A stretch of 64,000 nucleotides of DNA from positions 32,261,940 to 32,325,939 of the forward strand of contig NC_041018.1 in NCBI RefSeq assembly GCF_004193775.1, read 5' to 3'. Below, one piece after another: positions 23,267 to 34,921 of the stretch. Numbering within the stretch: the stretch's first letter is position 1; each line of letters opens with the position of its first letter. The notes beneath the pieces were generated by a model that saw only the letters and a program-made list of their open reading frames with translations, made no database searches and was not told where the DNA came from. Position numbers and translations under genes: made by a program. This DNA is from Glycine soja. Taxonomy: Eukaryota > Streptophyta > Magnoliopsida > Fabales > Fabaceae.

Positions 23267-23499
23267 TATAACAATACATTTATTCCAAAGAGAGGAGACA
23301 CGCACACTTTGTAAAATTTACAAGTTATTTTGTTAAATAAAAAAACCGTGCATAATATGTTACAACTCTTTAAAGAAGATTAATGAAAAATAATAACCAC
23401 ACGATTACTTTCAATAAAAAAGATACGAACAAATTCGTTTGTTGGAATTCGTTTCCTGTCATAAGTCCTTGACTGCAATCAGTCTAATGACCCCTTGCA

Positions 23500-23950
23500 T
23501 TGAATACATCTGATATTCATTTATTTTCTCCTCATCCGTTCACCTCCTCCGTTGTCGTCCTCTTTCGTCGCCGTTCGTCCTCTGTTCTCCGTCTCCTCCT
23601 CTCAACAAGGGTGGTGCTATTCTCCGTCTCCTCCTCTAAAGAAGGTTGGTATCGTCTCCTCCTTCATCTCTGCTTGTCCGTCTTCTCGTGTCGCCTTGGA
23701 GGTTAGTAATCCTCCTGCTTCTTCTTCTTCATATTTTGTAGTTTTTTGGTTAATATTGTTGCTTCTTCTTCCTATGTTGGTGTTTTTGTTTGATGGTTGG
23801 TGTTTTTTGGTTTATCTTGCTATTGTTTTTTGGTGTTGTTGTCTTATTTTTGTTTATGTTGTTACTGTTTGTGTGGTTTTCCTTTTGACTTTGTAAAAAA
23901 AAAATTAACCCATAGGGTCTCAAATATATTTTAGACTGTCACGCTCTGGA
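23500..23950 (+). other. Pyrimidine-rich stretch upstream of B3 copy E
   Basis: CTCCTC/CGTC-rich with a repeated TTCTCCGTCTCCTCCTCT. It could be a 5' UTR or promoter remnant of the gene that follows; the open frames here look like low-complexity artefacts. Confidence 0.35.
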
Positions 23951-24081
23951 CGTTGGATCGACGTGAACCCCGAACTGGAACACCTCCTGGCGAATGCGCC
24001 TAGTAAGAACTAACATATACTTCAATGTTAATTTTGTTTTGTGCTGAATTCTTGGTAATTATTTGCATGTTAATGATGTAA

Positions 24082-24949
24082 GAAATAACACCTGAAGAGC
24101 AACGGGAATGGAAGGAATTGGAAAAAAAGATACAGGATACTGCGGCTCCACCCGATTCTATCTTCGTGACTGTTAGCACCAGAGACCAGGTGATTTTTCT
24201 GTTCATTTTGATTTAATCAACATTTCATTTTTCTGTTATTTGGTATAATTAAGAAACCTTATTTTGTAGATTTTCGGTGAAGTTGATAAAGCATATGCTG
24301 TCAAGTTTAAGGACGTGCTGGAAGGTTTATGGCATTTGGTTGACAGAGACGATACTTATCATACCGTTGTCTACAACTGAGATCTGGACCAACCAGCCAT
24401 TGTGGCTGGGTGGACAACACTACCTCATTTTTACCAGCTAACCGCAGATCATCTCATTTTGTTGCATCATTATGGTATGAGTGTATTTTTTATTAAAATT
24501 TTCAGGGTTCCTTGCCTGCCGAAGTCATTCCCCAAGTGACACTCTTTGTATAATCAAGTGTCAGGTTCTGTGACCTTCAAGGTTTTTCTTAGTGAGCAGA
24601 AAATTTCTTGCAGCAGTCTGGTAAGCAAATTCCTATTTTCCTTTTTTTTCACTTTTTAAATGTCATAGCAGAAATTTTTAAAACACCATTTCTTTATTTT
24701 TCAGGACATTCCAAGTACAATGTATTATTTTTTGAAAGACAAAGGCTAGTATAATTTGCACTTGGGAAATGTAGCAGAATGTCGGCTTGTGTTCAATCAT
24801 CATAGGAAGTCACTCAAAATTGGAGCCGGATGGAGACAATTCTGCCAGACCTTGTCTTTGGATGCTGGCACAGAAATAGTGTTTGAGTTCATTAATCCCC
24901 GTGTTAACCGCGTTCTGTATTGGCTCTGCTCTGTTGATGAAATGCGTTA
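24082..24949 (+). pseudogene. B3-like gene, copy E, several nonsense codons
   Basis: Plus-strand exons recognised by splice signals: about 24082-24189 (EITPEEQREWKELEKK...), about 24270-24475 (FGEVDKAYAVKFKD, VAGWTTLPHFYQLTADHLIL), about 24505-24620 (VTFKVFLSEQKISCSSL), and about 24705-24949 (NVAECRLVFNHHRK, KIGAGWRQFCQTLSLDAGTE, IVFEFINPRVNRVLYW, stop TAG). The final exon has the GW-x-x-F ... G-T/D-E ... F-E-F pattern of the C-terminal half of a B3 domain. Stops occur after ...VVYN in the second exon, in the third (SFPK-stop) and near the start of the last. It is a different subfamily from copies 1-3 and D. Confidence 0.55.
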
Positions 24950-25479
24950 GGATTATGAACAATCTTTTTATTATGCACTTTTTAATTATTATGCACTTTT
25001 TAATTATCTGGGAATAATTTTTTATATATATAAGTTGTTTTACAATAATTGTTTTATCATGTGTTGAGTAGCACCGTTTTTTTTTGTATGTATAATATTA
25101 TGTGATTTCTCTTGAAAAAATTTAATCATGTTTTAAAAAAAATTAATTTAAATAATTTAATTAACAACGACAAATTGATACTTGTAGTACTTGAGATGAA
25201 TCAGATGATACTTGTTTTTCTAAATTGGACTCCTTTGGCAATGGCAATTCGCCAATGACTTCTTATGTCACAAAATCAATGAATTAAATGCAACAATATT
25301 TTGTTTTTGAAACATAAAAAATTATACTGCATAAACGGTGCGTTTTTCCTTAATACAAGTTTGCAAAATTGCAATTCCTAAATTTATAAATTGTGAATTT
25401 CCAGGAGACACAATTTTGTCATCAAATTATTCGGTTTTTTAAACGGTATTGTTAAAATAATGTCATTTTCATGACCATT

Positions 25480-25650
25480 TCGAGGAAGTTGCACAATGTC
25501 GCCTCCTGTTGAAGGAGTGCAGGGAGTCAATAAAAATTGGAGCCGGGTGAAAACATTTCTTTGACACCTTGTTGAACACTGAAATGGAGATTATTTTCGA
25601 ATTCATTGATCCTGATGTTAATCACGTGCTTTATTGGTCGTATGTATGAA
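25480..25650 (+). pseudogene. Partial duplicate of B3 copy E last exon
   Basis: The plus strand reads EEVAQCRLLLKECRESIKIGAG, stop, KHFFDTLLNTEMEIIFEFID, VNHVLYW. It parallels the last exon of copy E. The Trp after GAG is a TGA here. The downstream TTATGCAC(A/T)TTTTAAT block is also duplicated, so the duplication extends past the coding part. Confidence 0.7.
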
Positions 25651-25794
25651 TTGCCTTGGGATTGTCAACATAACATAAATTTCTACAATTTTATTATTAT
25701 GCACATTTTAATATTTGTCGACATTTAAAGGTTTTTTTTACCAAGTTGCACGATGTCTCTCCTCCAAATGCTCAAAATACACCTCTTTCAAATT

Positions 25795-26030
25795 TTATTC
25801 CCAAACTACACTTGTTTAGGATGCTTCACGGAAGTCGGGTTTGGCCACCCCGACTTCCCTTGCTGATCTTTTTTTTATTTTTTTTTATTTATATAAATTA
25901 AAAATTATAAAAAATAATTATTATATTATATCAAATTATTTTTAATTGATTTTAAAATTACTTATTTATTAAATTAATTTTTGAAGAGTTGATTAAATTA
26001 ATTTTTTTATTATCAAAATGATATTATTAA
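25795..26030. repeat. MULE left terminal inverted repeat
   Basis: Inverted match to 27,345-27,572; the outer 25-30 bp are best conserved. Confidence 0.75.
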
Positions 26031-26303
26031 ATTTAATAATTTTTGTTACATTATTTAATTTATTAAAGATATTTTTTGGTTTAATATTTGTTTTAAAATC
26101 TGAATTTTGTATAATAATATATTTATTTTAGTAAAAAATTTAAAACTTTTAATATAATTATTTTACTAAATATAATTAGTTTGTATATGTCATTAGATTT
26201 AATTAAAAATGATAAAACTAAAGGTTTTAACAATTTATTTATAGAACATTATATTGCATTATCAATAAAATATTTAAACAATTATATTTGGCTAAGGAAA
26301 AAT

Positions 26304-27110
26304 TTAAGATGATGATATGTTAGGATAATTGTTTCTGTTATGACCATGTTGCTGGCAAAGTCCACATTTTTTTCTACTTGCCCGTTCATTTTCGTCTTCG
26401 TCCATCTCAGTAGGAATGCGAGTTGAAACGGGAGGACCCTTTGCAGTCCTCATTCTCCTTAGATCAGGAGCCCACTTATCTCTTTCATATTCTTGCCACA
26501 TTGTTTTGTGTGACAGTAAACCAAGGGAGTTGTCGTAGATGTAAAGTGAATAACATCGGCACATAGTTCATGGGATCAACATTGACAGATTTACAGGCAG
26601 CCATGACGTGAGAACACAGTAAGTGTTTAGTCTGATATTCACCACAATCACACTTTTGGGATTGTAACATTACTCTAAACCTTCTAGGTGATCTGGGTGT
26701 TTGAAGTGGGGATCGAGTCTATGTTATAATAAAAGTGTGATTGTGTATGTCCAATTCATTTACAATGTGTGCATTACATTATTGTTGACTGCTATTCATT
26801 ACATCGAAGACAACTCCAGAATACTGTGTGCCAGAGTTCATCATTGCCCGAGTTTGTCGACCTCTCTTAGCAAAGAGTTGTGCGGTTTTGAAATACGTCT
26901 CCTCAACCAATGATGACATCGACAAATGTGTTGTGTTTTTTAACATGGAATTAACAGACTCTGACAAATTGGTAGTCATATGTCCCCAACGTTTCCCCTC
27001 ATCGAAGCATTGTACCCATTTTTATTTGGGTAATTGATCAAGTCATTCAGCTGCACTTGCCTTATTCGCATGGATATCCCCAACATGTCGCCAATGCATC
27101 TTCTCTGTAT
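26304..27110 (-). pseudogene. MULE transposase, C-terminal part, frameshifted
   Basis: On the minus strand: a transposase C-terminal segment reading MTTNLSESVNSMLKN, then SSLVEETYFKTAQLFAKR (about 26,779-27,020); after a frame break a SWIM zinc finger (CDCGEYQTKHLLCSHVM, about 26,485-26,670); and after another a CCHC knuckle (CGLCQQHGHNRNN) ending at 26,304. The SWIM and knuckle order is that of MuDR-like transposases. The DDE catalytic domain upstream is missing. Two frame changes and a stop show it is dead. Confidence 0.8.
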
Positions 27111-27344
27111 ATGCGTAACATATAAATATTCAATCAATCTATTCTGTTATAAAATTTGATTGAAAGAAAATTTTAACGAATAAATAAAATAGATTCTCAC
27201 CAGCCAACATGAGTGGTTTTTTTAAATGTTTGCAGTTTCAGTTATCGCAAAGAAAGTTTTGTGCAATGTGACATAAGAAAAAAAATCAAGCAAAACATAA
27301 ATTTAACTACAAAATTACATATAATATAAATAAAAAATTATACT

Positions 27345-27572
27345 GTAATTTTATCCAATTTTTATATTTTTCTTTATATGTATATTTCTCTTTAGAAAAA
27401 TTATAAAACAATTCTTCAAAAATTAATTTAATATATAAGTAATTTTAAAATCAATTAAAAATAATTTTATATAATATAATATTTAATTTTTATAATATTT
27501 TAATTTATAAAAAAAAAAAGATCAACAACAAGCTGACTTCCGTCAAGCATCCTAAACGAGTGTAACTTCCAC
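27345..27572. repeat. MULE right terminal inverted repeat
   Basis: Inverted partner of 25,795-26,030; ends CATCCTAAACGAGTGT. Confidence 0.75.
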
Positions 27573-27689
27573 CGCATGTATTAGTTGTGTCCAACAAATG
27601 AACATGAATATTCAAAAAAGTTAAATACAATAACGACATATGAGTAAAATATATTCATTAACAAAGACAAAAGAAAAATAGTATGACAT

Positions 27690-27865
27690 ATTTTAACATC
27701 GGTTTTGTGAATATTCGATGTTAACATGAAGTACTTAACATCGGTTTTCAGCAAACCAAATGTCAACAAACTGATGTTAAGTTTATAAACTTAACATCGG
27801 TACTTGAAAAACGATGTTAACAATAGGTACTTAACATCGGTTATGTTTAACACACCGATGTTGTG
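27690..27865. repeat. CACTA-type subterminal repeat array, copy B
   Basis: Alternating AACATCGGTT and (A)CCGATGTT / CGATGTTAA motifs at about 25-35-bp spacing, leaving with ACCGATGTTGTGTCATTCATAAGTT. Same motif, orientation and exit sequence as 16,478-16,702. It lies about 1 kb upstream of the CACTA/Ulp1 gene and is probably its 5' element end. Confidence 0.65.
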
Positions 27866-28908
27866 TCATTCATAAGTTCAAAGCCCGAAAATCCTTTTTC
27901 CCCCCACACATTGATTGACCTAAATCGCTCAGGTCGTTTGTCCTCGTCAACTCCATTCCCGTTCGAGTTAGAGTTGGAGTTCGAGTTAGCACCAGTTCCC
28001 GTTCCAGTTCGGCAATTTATTTGGTTGTACACTTGTACCCACATGTTTAATGTACCAATTTGTTTATTCTTCCACCTTATGTGTTAAGACGTGGCATATA
28101 GTAATTCTACTATAGGACATTCCAATTCCGATGGCTATCTTTTTGACTCACCTTGTTGTAATGTCAATGTTTACCAGTTTGGTTTCGGGAAGCCATGGTT
28201 AACCCAATGAGCTTTTTTCGGTTTGTGCTGCCAGTCTCGTGAGGGACGTTTGACTGCCATTGTCGCTGTTGGGTTGGATGTAAGTTTGATGTCTTCATTG
28301 TATATTTACTCACTGAATGTGTGTCTTAATTAGTCACTCGATGCCTTTATTTGTTGAATGGAAACTGTTAAGTAGTCACAGGATTTTTGTCGTATTGGTT
28401 CATGTTAGTTTTTTCCTTTCACAAAGTTGGTACTGACTGAAGGAAACTGTTTAATTCCACCTGCTTGCATGGAAAAAATTACATGTGAAAATAGTTTATT
28501 TGTTGAATTGGTCTATAAATGTGTATTCCATCAACAAAATTGGTCCTTGAAATTGGTTTCGATGGTGTCAGTCATGATTATTCAAACAAATGCACATTTA
28601 AGAAGGTTAGCCCAAAATATCACCCTGAAGTCATTGTATGGTAAAAGTTGTGATTCAACAATGGTTAATTCAACAATAGATTGGCATGCTCAATTATAAA
28701 AAGGAGGAATGACAACCTTAGATTCCATCCAATGATAACGTTGTTTGACTAGGATAAATATTAATAGTCAACAGGTTCCTTTTCGACCAATATGTGTACG
28801 TACACTTTACTTTAGCGATTTTGCCAGAATAAAGACCACAAATGAAAATGTTGTCAAGTTTTGTTGATAATGTTAAGTAACTGAACTTTATTTGTGAAAA
28901 GTCCAATG
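27866..28908 (+). other. Leader region of the CACTA-type element
   Basis: Contains a hexamer-like run of GAGTTA/GAGTTG/CCCGTT around 27,960-28,010. I see no convincing exon before 28,909. Confidence 0.4.
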
Positions 28909-31490
28909 GATACTCCAATTGCATCGCCTCCTCCTTCTCCTTCTCCTAGTCCTCCCCCTCCTCTTGCGTTAGCATCAGAGTCTACATCTTCGTTGAAGCG
29001 GACATGCAAACCCACATGGGTAAGATCCTTTGCCCCTAGAACATCTGTGGCAGAGAGACCGGTGGTCCACATCGATCCTGTGACCGGCAAGGCCGAGGGT
29101 CACCACAGGAAGAAATTAAGAACATATTTGGGAATTGTGGCTCGTGATAAGGTGGACGTGACATTCAAGAATTGGAAGGAAGTCTTTGCTACTCAAAAGG
29201 ATTTAATATGGGAGAATATTCAGGTAATTTAGATTTGATGTTGCATTTTCTTTATCAGACAAATTTTACAATTAGGTAACAATGAAACCTAATTGACTGT
29301 TTGTCAGGCTGAATTTGATATCCCTGAAGCATGTGAAGGTAAGACAAAGAAGAAAATACTTCAAACTGTCGGGGAGCGGTGGAGACAGTTTAAATCTGAT
29401 TTGACAAGGAAACTGGCACTTGCAACCAACAAGGACAATGTCGATGACATTATTTGTGAAAAATACGACATTAGCAAGGATAAATGAGCCCAATTTTGTC
29501 AAAGCTGCAGAGACCCCTCATGGGACGTATGTAATTTGTCATTTTTAATGTTTTTGTGTAAAAATTCAGTTATTATAATACATTGTATGATAAGGTGTTG
29601 ATTAATTTTTGATTATTATAGGATGTGCGGAAAAAGGCACAGGCCATCCAGAAGCAAAACATGGTCCCCCACGTGTTGTCTCGAGGGGGTTATCAATTGT
29701 TAGAACAGAAGCTGATGGTTGACAAAACAAATAAAAAACAGGAGGAAGTTTCTCAATCCGAAAGCACTGAAGCGGTGTTCGATCCTCCATCTCCCATTAA
29801 CCGGCACGTCAAGTGGAAGATGGCGCGCACCAAGAAAATAGGACAAATGACGTTTGTGGCAGCAAAGGAAATTACTAACAAAATTGTAAGTGACTTATAA
29901 TTAACAATCGTAAATACTTATTTTTATTTTGTACCACCTGTTTCTAACGCACAATTGTTATGTAAGATATTCATTGGAGGAGCAGGAATCATTGGGTTCT
30001 TTTGTTCCACATAGGCGTCAGGATGTCCTGACCGTTGCCATCAGGCGACCAGAACACGGTGGTCGTGTGCGTGCTGCTGGGGCCGGTGTCACCATCAAAC
30101 ATTTCTTTAGACTGGCTAAAAAAACCTACCGTAGTTCTTCCTCCATTGATCCAAAAGAACTAGAGCAGCTGACTCAACAAATCAGGGACCAACTAGAGGA
30201 GTTGATCACTGAAAAAGTCACGCGACAGGTGATGGCATCCTTCAGCCACCTGCAATCCCAGTTTCAGTCACATATACAATCACAAGGACTTCAACTGCCT
30301 CTGGAGCATGAGGTTGGTCCCTCCGTTGCTCTTGTCAGCACTAAGGAAAGTTGGGTTGAACGCTCAGGGAACCATCCACAGACGGGTGACTCAAACAAAT
30401 GCGAGCTATACATTGAAGGCAAGCCTTCCCGCCTGGTTGCCCTTGGAAGACTTTATGAGGGATCCACAATGGTTCACAACATGCCTTTGTTGCATGGCCA
30501 AGTCAAGGATGTTGTTGAGGAGATTATACATGCAAATGCTCTCGTTCCTGTACCCAATGACCAGGTTATTTTAGTGGGGCAGGCACTTAACATGAACCTA
30601 GATTGGCCGACAAATGGGTTTTTTACTGTCATTATATGGGTTTTTTTCAGTCGTAGTGATCAATGTAATTAAATTATGTCAATTAATTATGTTTGATTAA
30701 CAGCATCCTGTGCCTCCAGCAAAACCTCCATATACGACCGATCCTTAAGTACATGATCCCCTATATCTAATGACATTGACCATCCCACAACTTTTTTTGA
30801 AACCGTTGAAGGTTATGTGGGATGCTTCGTTGTTTGGGTTGTTTAATTTAGACTTTTCGTTGTACATAAAGCATGAAGATCTGTCTGAAATAGCCCACAG
30901 TAGTCAATGTCTCAGCATCTCTGTTATACAATTGTGGATACTGTAAGTCAATTTAGATTCTTGTTAACGACCTAAGTTATTCTTTACAAATGCGTACATA
31001 ATTTACTTTGTCTTAACATCAATAGGCATATGACTGAGACAAGTATGCAATTGGGGAATTCAGATGTGTATGCATTCCTCGAGCCACAATCCATCCAGAG
31101 ATCTGGCCAATCGCAGTTTGAAACTCAAACTTACATCAACAATTGGATCCACAGTTCAAAACGACATGTGTACCTAGGAGCATACCTCAATGGGTTAGTA
31201 TAACTTAAATATTAATTTAAATAATGTATAATATTGATGTTATACTATAATTGTGTACACTACAACTCACACTAGCAATTGGTCGTCATTTTGCCTAAGC
31301 AAAATGTTGTTGTGTGGTTCTGTTCGTTGCATCACAGGCCAGACAACTATTTGAAAGGAATAATTAACAGTTTAGTGTTGATTTGTTAATACATTTGCAT
31401 CCCCATTATCCATAAAGTAGTTCATATTGTAATGTTCGTTGTATTCAACAGTGCATTGAAAGGAGTTGATGGTATTCCACAACCTAAATT
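28909..31490 (+). pseudogene. CACTA-associated protein with Ptta-type N-terminus and Ulp1 (C48) C-terminus
   Basis: Eight plus-strand exons by splice sites: 28909-29223 (Pro/Ser-rich start, then VDVTFKNWKEVFATQKDLIW), 29308-~29518 (KTKKKILQTVGERWRQFKSD), 29622-29885, ~29967-30620 (coiled coil, then CELYIEGKPSRLVALGR... GQALN, a DUF8039-like segment), 30704-30942 (YLMTLTIPQLFLKPLKVMWD, LYIKHEDLSEIAHSSQCLS), 31026-31193 (FLEPQSIQRSGQSQFETQ), ~31264-31371 (VVWFCSLHHRPDNYLKGIIN) and 31452-31489. The N-terminus is of the Ptta/En/Spm plant transposase type. The C-terminus has the shape of a Ulp1 SUMO-protease domain. Three nonsense codons: TGA 29485 (Trp expected), TAA 30746, and TAG 31273 just after the putative catalytic His. 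The Cys half of the protease is missing. Confidence 0.75.
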
Positions 31491-31520
31491 GAAAGGAGTT
31501 GATGGTATTCAACAGCTTGT
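31453..31520. repeat. 34-bp tandem duplication
   Basis: ATTGAAAGGAGTTGATGGTA occurs twice, at about 31,454 and 31,488, ending the Ulp1 homology. Confidence 0.8.
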
Positions 31521-32100
31521 TACATTACATGATTTACAAACATTTTTTTTACAAATGGATTAGAAACATGAAAAACACACAATAGTTACCATACTACTGA
31601 AGTATGATTATTATTATGATAATTACTATGTCAATCTACCCAATAAATATTCCATTAATGAAAAAATGAGCAACATGAAAAGGTTCACAAACTTACGCAT
31701 TTTCTACTAAATTCTCAACGTCGTCAACATCACATGCTTAAATTTTGAAAACACATTGGCTACACAAAAATTACTCATGATGAATAAAAAATTATGACCA
31801 AATTTAAACACCCACTAATTCTTCTTTGAAGGTATTGTAGAGCCAAGTCAGGACTTCCAAGTCTGCTACCAATTTCAGATACTATCACTCTGTCATTTGC
31901 TCACTGTAATGATTTTTAAAAATTACATTTACTTCAATTTTATTAATTACATTTCGGTAAACATAATTTTTGATATTTATATGATGTTAGGTATGTTTTG
32001 TTATTTATATGTTATTATTTATACTTGGATCATTATATTTTTAAATTGATATGTTATAATTTATATATTTCATTTATAAGTTTAATATTTTATTTTATTT
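31521..32100. other. No gene recognised
   Basis: AT-rich with no support for coding. It may hold the rest of the CACTA-type element in decayed form. Confidence 0.5.
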
Positions 32101-32345
32101 CATGTATGCTTTACGGGTGTTTGCATGAGTCAATGCGAGGTGATGATTACAAGCATTTAATGACGATGGGAAGTCTGGGAATACGTAAAGCGAATAATTT
32201 ATATATTTCTTTTATATTTTTAATAATTTATTTTATTTTATTTTATTTCATGTAAGGTTTACGGGTCTTTGCGTCAGTCGATGAGAGGTGATCATTATGC
32301 ACATTTAATGACGATTGGAAGTCTGCGAATACGAAAAGTGATTTT
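32055..32345. repeat. Two direct repeats of about 145 bp
   Basis: Blocks at about 32,060-32,200 and 32,207-32,342 both run TATATTTC..TTTATAT, TTTATTTCATGTA, TTACGGGT(G/C)TTTGC, GAGGTGAT, CATTTAATGACGAT(G/T)GG, AGTCTG(G/C)GAATACG. Confidence 0.75.
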
Positions 32346-32754
32346 TATCATTTTTAAAATTGGCCATGTAAGTAGGCATCTTGGTTCCTGTACACTGACC
32401 TATTCCAACTTATTTGATGTCTTTGAATGTGAAAAGGCATGATTTGGATACATGCTTCTTCGATTGGAGGGCTTTATGGACGCGTCTTGGATGCATCCTT
32501 TCAACGGTTATTTTCAACATCAAATTTTTCTCAAATTTACAAATATGTTTACAACAGAAAAATAATAATTTATTTTATATTTTTAAATTTTGTCATCATA
32601 TCAAAATAAAGTGCACTAATTTAAACTTACCAAGTTAGCAAGTTATGGTGAAATAACCTTAAACAGAAATTCGTCAAGTTATAATAAACCACAATTAGTG
32701 AAGTACACATTAACCCTGCTTTATAAACTGACTATAAACCCTAACTCGTCAATT

Positions 32755-32910
32755 ACAGATAAACCAAACTTAGTTAGACAACTATAAACCCTAATTCATA
32801 AAAGTAGGGTTTAGTTGTTTGACTAATTTCATTTTTTTCCTAGTTAGACAACTATAAACCCTAATTCATAAAAGTAGGGTTTAGTTGTTTGACTAATTTC
32901 ATTTTTTCCT
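32755..32910. repeat. Duplicated hairpin of about 63 bp
   Basis: TAGTTAGACAACTATAAACC pairs with GGGTTTAGTTGTTTGACTAA as inverted arms. The whole hairpin is present twice head-to-tail, nearly identical. Confidence 0.85.
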
Positions 32911-33422
32911 TTTGTCACTACCTCATGTGTGAAGTACTTAAGTCAGTGCTTTCTCTTAAATAGTGGGTACTTAACTTATTGGTTCAAAAAATTGACAACA
33001 AAATTGCATATTATAAGAACCAATGTTGCCACAAAATCCATGTTTGATCATTTAAAAAGTATTGCTATGGTTACACATTTTGAAAATGTCCCAATGCTAT
33101 CTCAAACCTAATTAGGTGTGCGAGCACAAAAGGATAATAATCCATGGACATGTCTAGTTATTTAACATGTTAGAAAAAAAAACAAAATGATTGGTAATAT
33201 CATTTACTGATAAAGAGAATAAAAAAAAGGATACCGTATTAATTAAGCCTAACATGTACTATGTCGAATAACCCTATTACCAAATTGGTTAGGTCAAACT
33301 AACGACTACTTAGTAAGGTTTACATAAACCGTAATTGTGTCAATATTAATTTAATTGTTATATTTTACAAATGCATAATGATGAACATATTATCACATAA
33401 TTTAATGTGACTTTGGTGGGGG

Positions 33423-34916
33423 TGTTGGATCAAGTGGCCTCAGAATAATTAAGAAGAGGGAGTTGAATTAATTATAAATGTGTCTTGACTAATTAAAAAT
33501 TTATCCTTCTTAATGTTACTAGACTCAATTAGGCTTTACTACTAAGTTATGAGAAAGTAAAGAAAAAAAACAATAACTTAGACAAAAAGTAAAGCGGAAA
33601 TGAAAAGTACACAGCGGAAATTAAATAGTGTAGGGAAGAAGAAGACAAACACAAGATTTATACTGGTTCGGCCACAACTCGTGCCTACATGCAGTTCCCA
33701 AGCAACTGGTTCTTGAGATTTCCAATAACCTTGTAAAATCCTTTACAAGCAAAGATCCACAAGGGATTACCCTCCCTTGTTCTCTTTGAACAACCAAGTG
33801 GATGTACGCTCCACTTGAACTGATCCACAAGAGATGTACCTTCTCTTGTTCTCAGTATTACAACCCAAGTAGATGTACGCTCTACTTGTACCACAAAGGA
33901 TGTACACTCCAATGTGTTAAGACAAAGAATTATTAGGTAGTTAGTCCCTTAAATCTTTGTAAGGGGAAACAAAAGATATTTCAGGTGGTTAATCCTTTGA
34001 AATCTTTTGTTTAAGGGAAAGGGAAGAATCAAAAGAATTCTCAGGCGGTTAGTCCTTTGAATCTTTTGTCAAGAGGGAAAGGGAGAATCAAAAAAATTCT
34101 CAGGCGGTTAGTCCTTTGAATCTTTTGTCAAGAGGGAGAAGGGGTGAAAAGATAGCATACTTTTGTTTTCTGCAGAATTTCCACTTGTAGAAAGAAACAA
34201 AGTTTTGAAACAAAGTTTAGAAAGCTTTTTGGCAAAGAAAAAGCAATGGGCAATGGTTAGAGAGAGATTGTGAAAAAGAATTGTTTGGAAGAATATCATA
34301 TATGTATTGAATGTGTGCCAAAGTCATGCTTTTATAGACTCTTCATGTCTGGTCAAAGAAACCATTGGAAAAGTAATGACTTTTGAGAAAACCATGCTAA
34401 GAGTTATAACTCTTAACTTTTTCTTCAAAACTGTTCACAGGTAATCGATTACCACAAAGGTGTAATCGATTAAACAATTCATTTTATGAAAAGTTATGAC
34501 TCTTCACAATTGGATTTGAATTCTAACGTTCTGATTCACTTGTAATCGATTACTAATATACTGTAATCGATTACACTATTTGAAAATCATTTTGGAGCGT
34601 TATAAATCATTTAAAAACATTTTGAAAACCAAATTGGTCACTGGTAATCGATTACAAAAGAGTAATCACTCTGGTAACTTAGAAAATTTGAGAAAATTCT
34701 TTTGTAAAACAAAATTGTGCTATTTGGTTTTTGAAAAAAAATATTTTAATACTTATCCTATATGAAGTCTTGACTTGTTGCTTCTTGATTTCTTCTCTTG
34801 AATCTTGAATCTTGGATTGGATTCTTGATGCTTGATCTTGAAGTCTTGAATCAATTACTTGGGCTTTTGGCATCATCAAAATTGCTTGGTTGATCATCAT
34901 GAAGCATGCTTCCACA
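33423..34916 (-). mobile_element. Solo LTR, minus orientation
   Basis: 1494 bp. Reading minus it opens TGTGGAAGCATGC at 34,916 and closes TTGATCCAACA at 33,423. A minus-strand TATA box (CTATAAAAG) is at about 34,329-34,338. Five TAATCGATTA palindromes lie between 34,442 and 34,654. A GGCGGTTAGTCCTTTGAATC block is repeated three times (33,980-34,125), and a GATGTACGCTC block twice. G-rich flanks (TGGGG at 33,417-33,421 and 34,917-34,921) suggest a target duplication, offset by one base. No internal region adjoins it. I recognise the sequence type from soybean but cannot name the family. Confidence 0.75.
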
Positions 34917-34921
34917 TGGGG

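Larger units (their letters stand above)
25795..27572 (-). mobile_element. Short MULE with long terminal inverted repeats
   Basis: The left arm 25,795-26,030 and right arm 27,345-27,572 are inverted copies: left begins ACACTTGTTTAGGATGCTT(C)ACGGAAGTC, right ends with the complement of ACACTCGTTTAGGATGCTTGACGG. The similarity then continues through AT-rich DNA including TTTTTAATTGATTTTAAAAT. Arms of over 200 bp are a MULE hallmark. Between them is a broken transposase on the minus strand. The element is only about 1.8 kb, so most of the transposase is deleted. I could not see a clean 9-bp target duplication. Confidence 0.75.
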
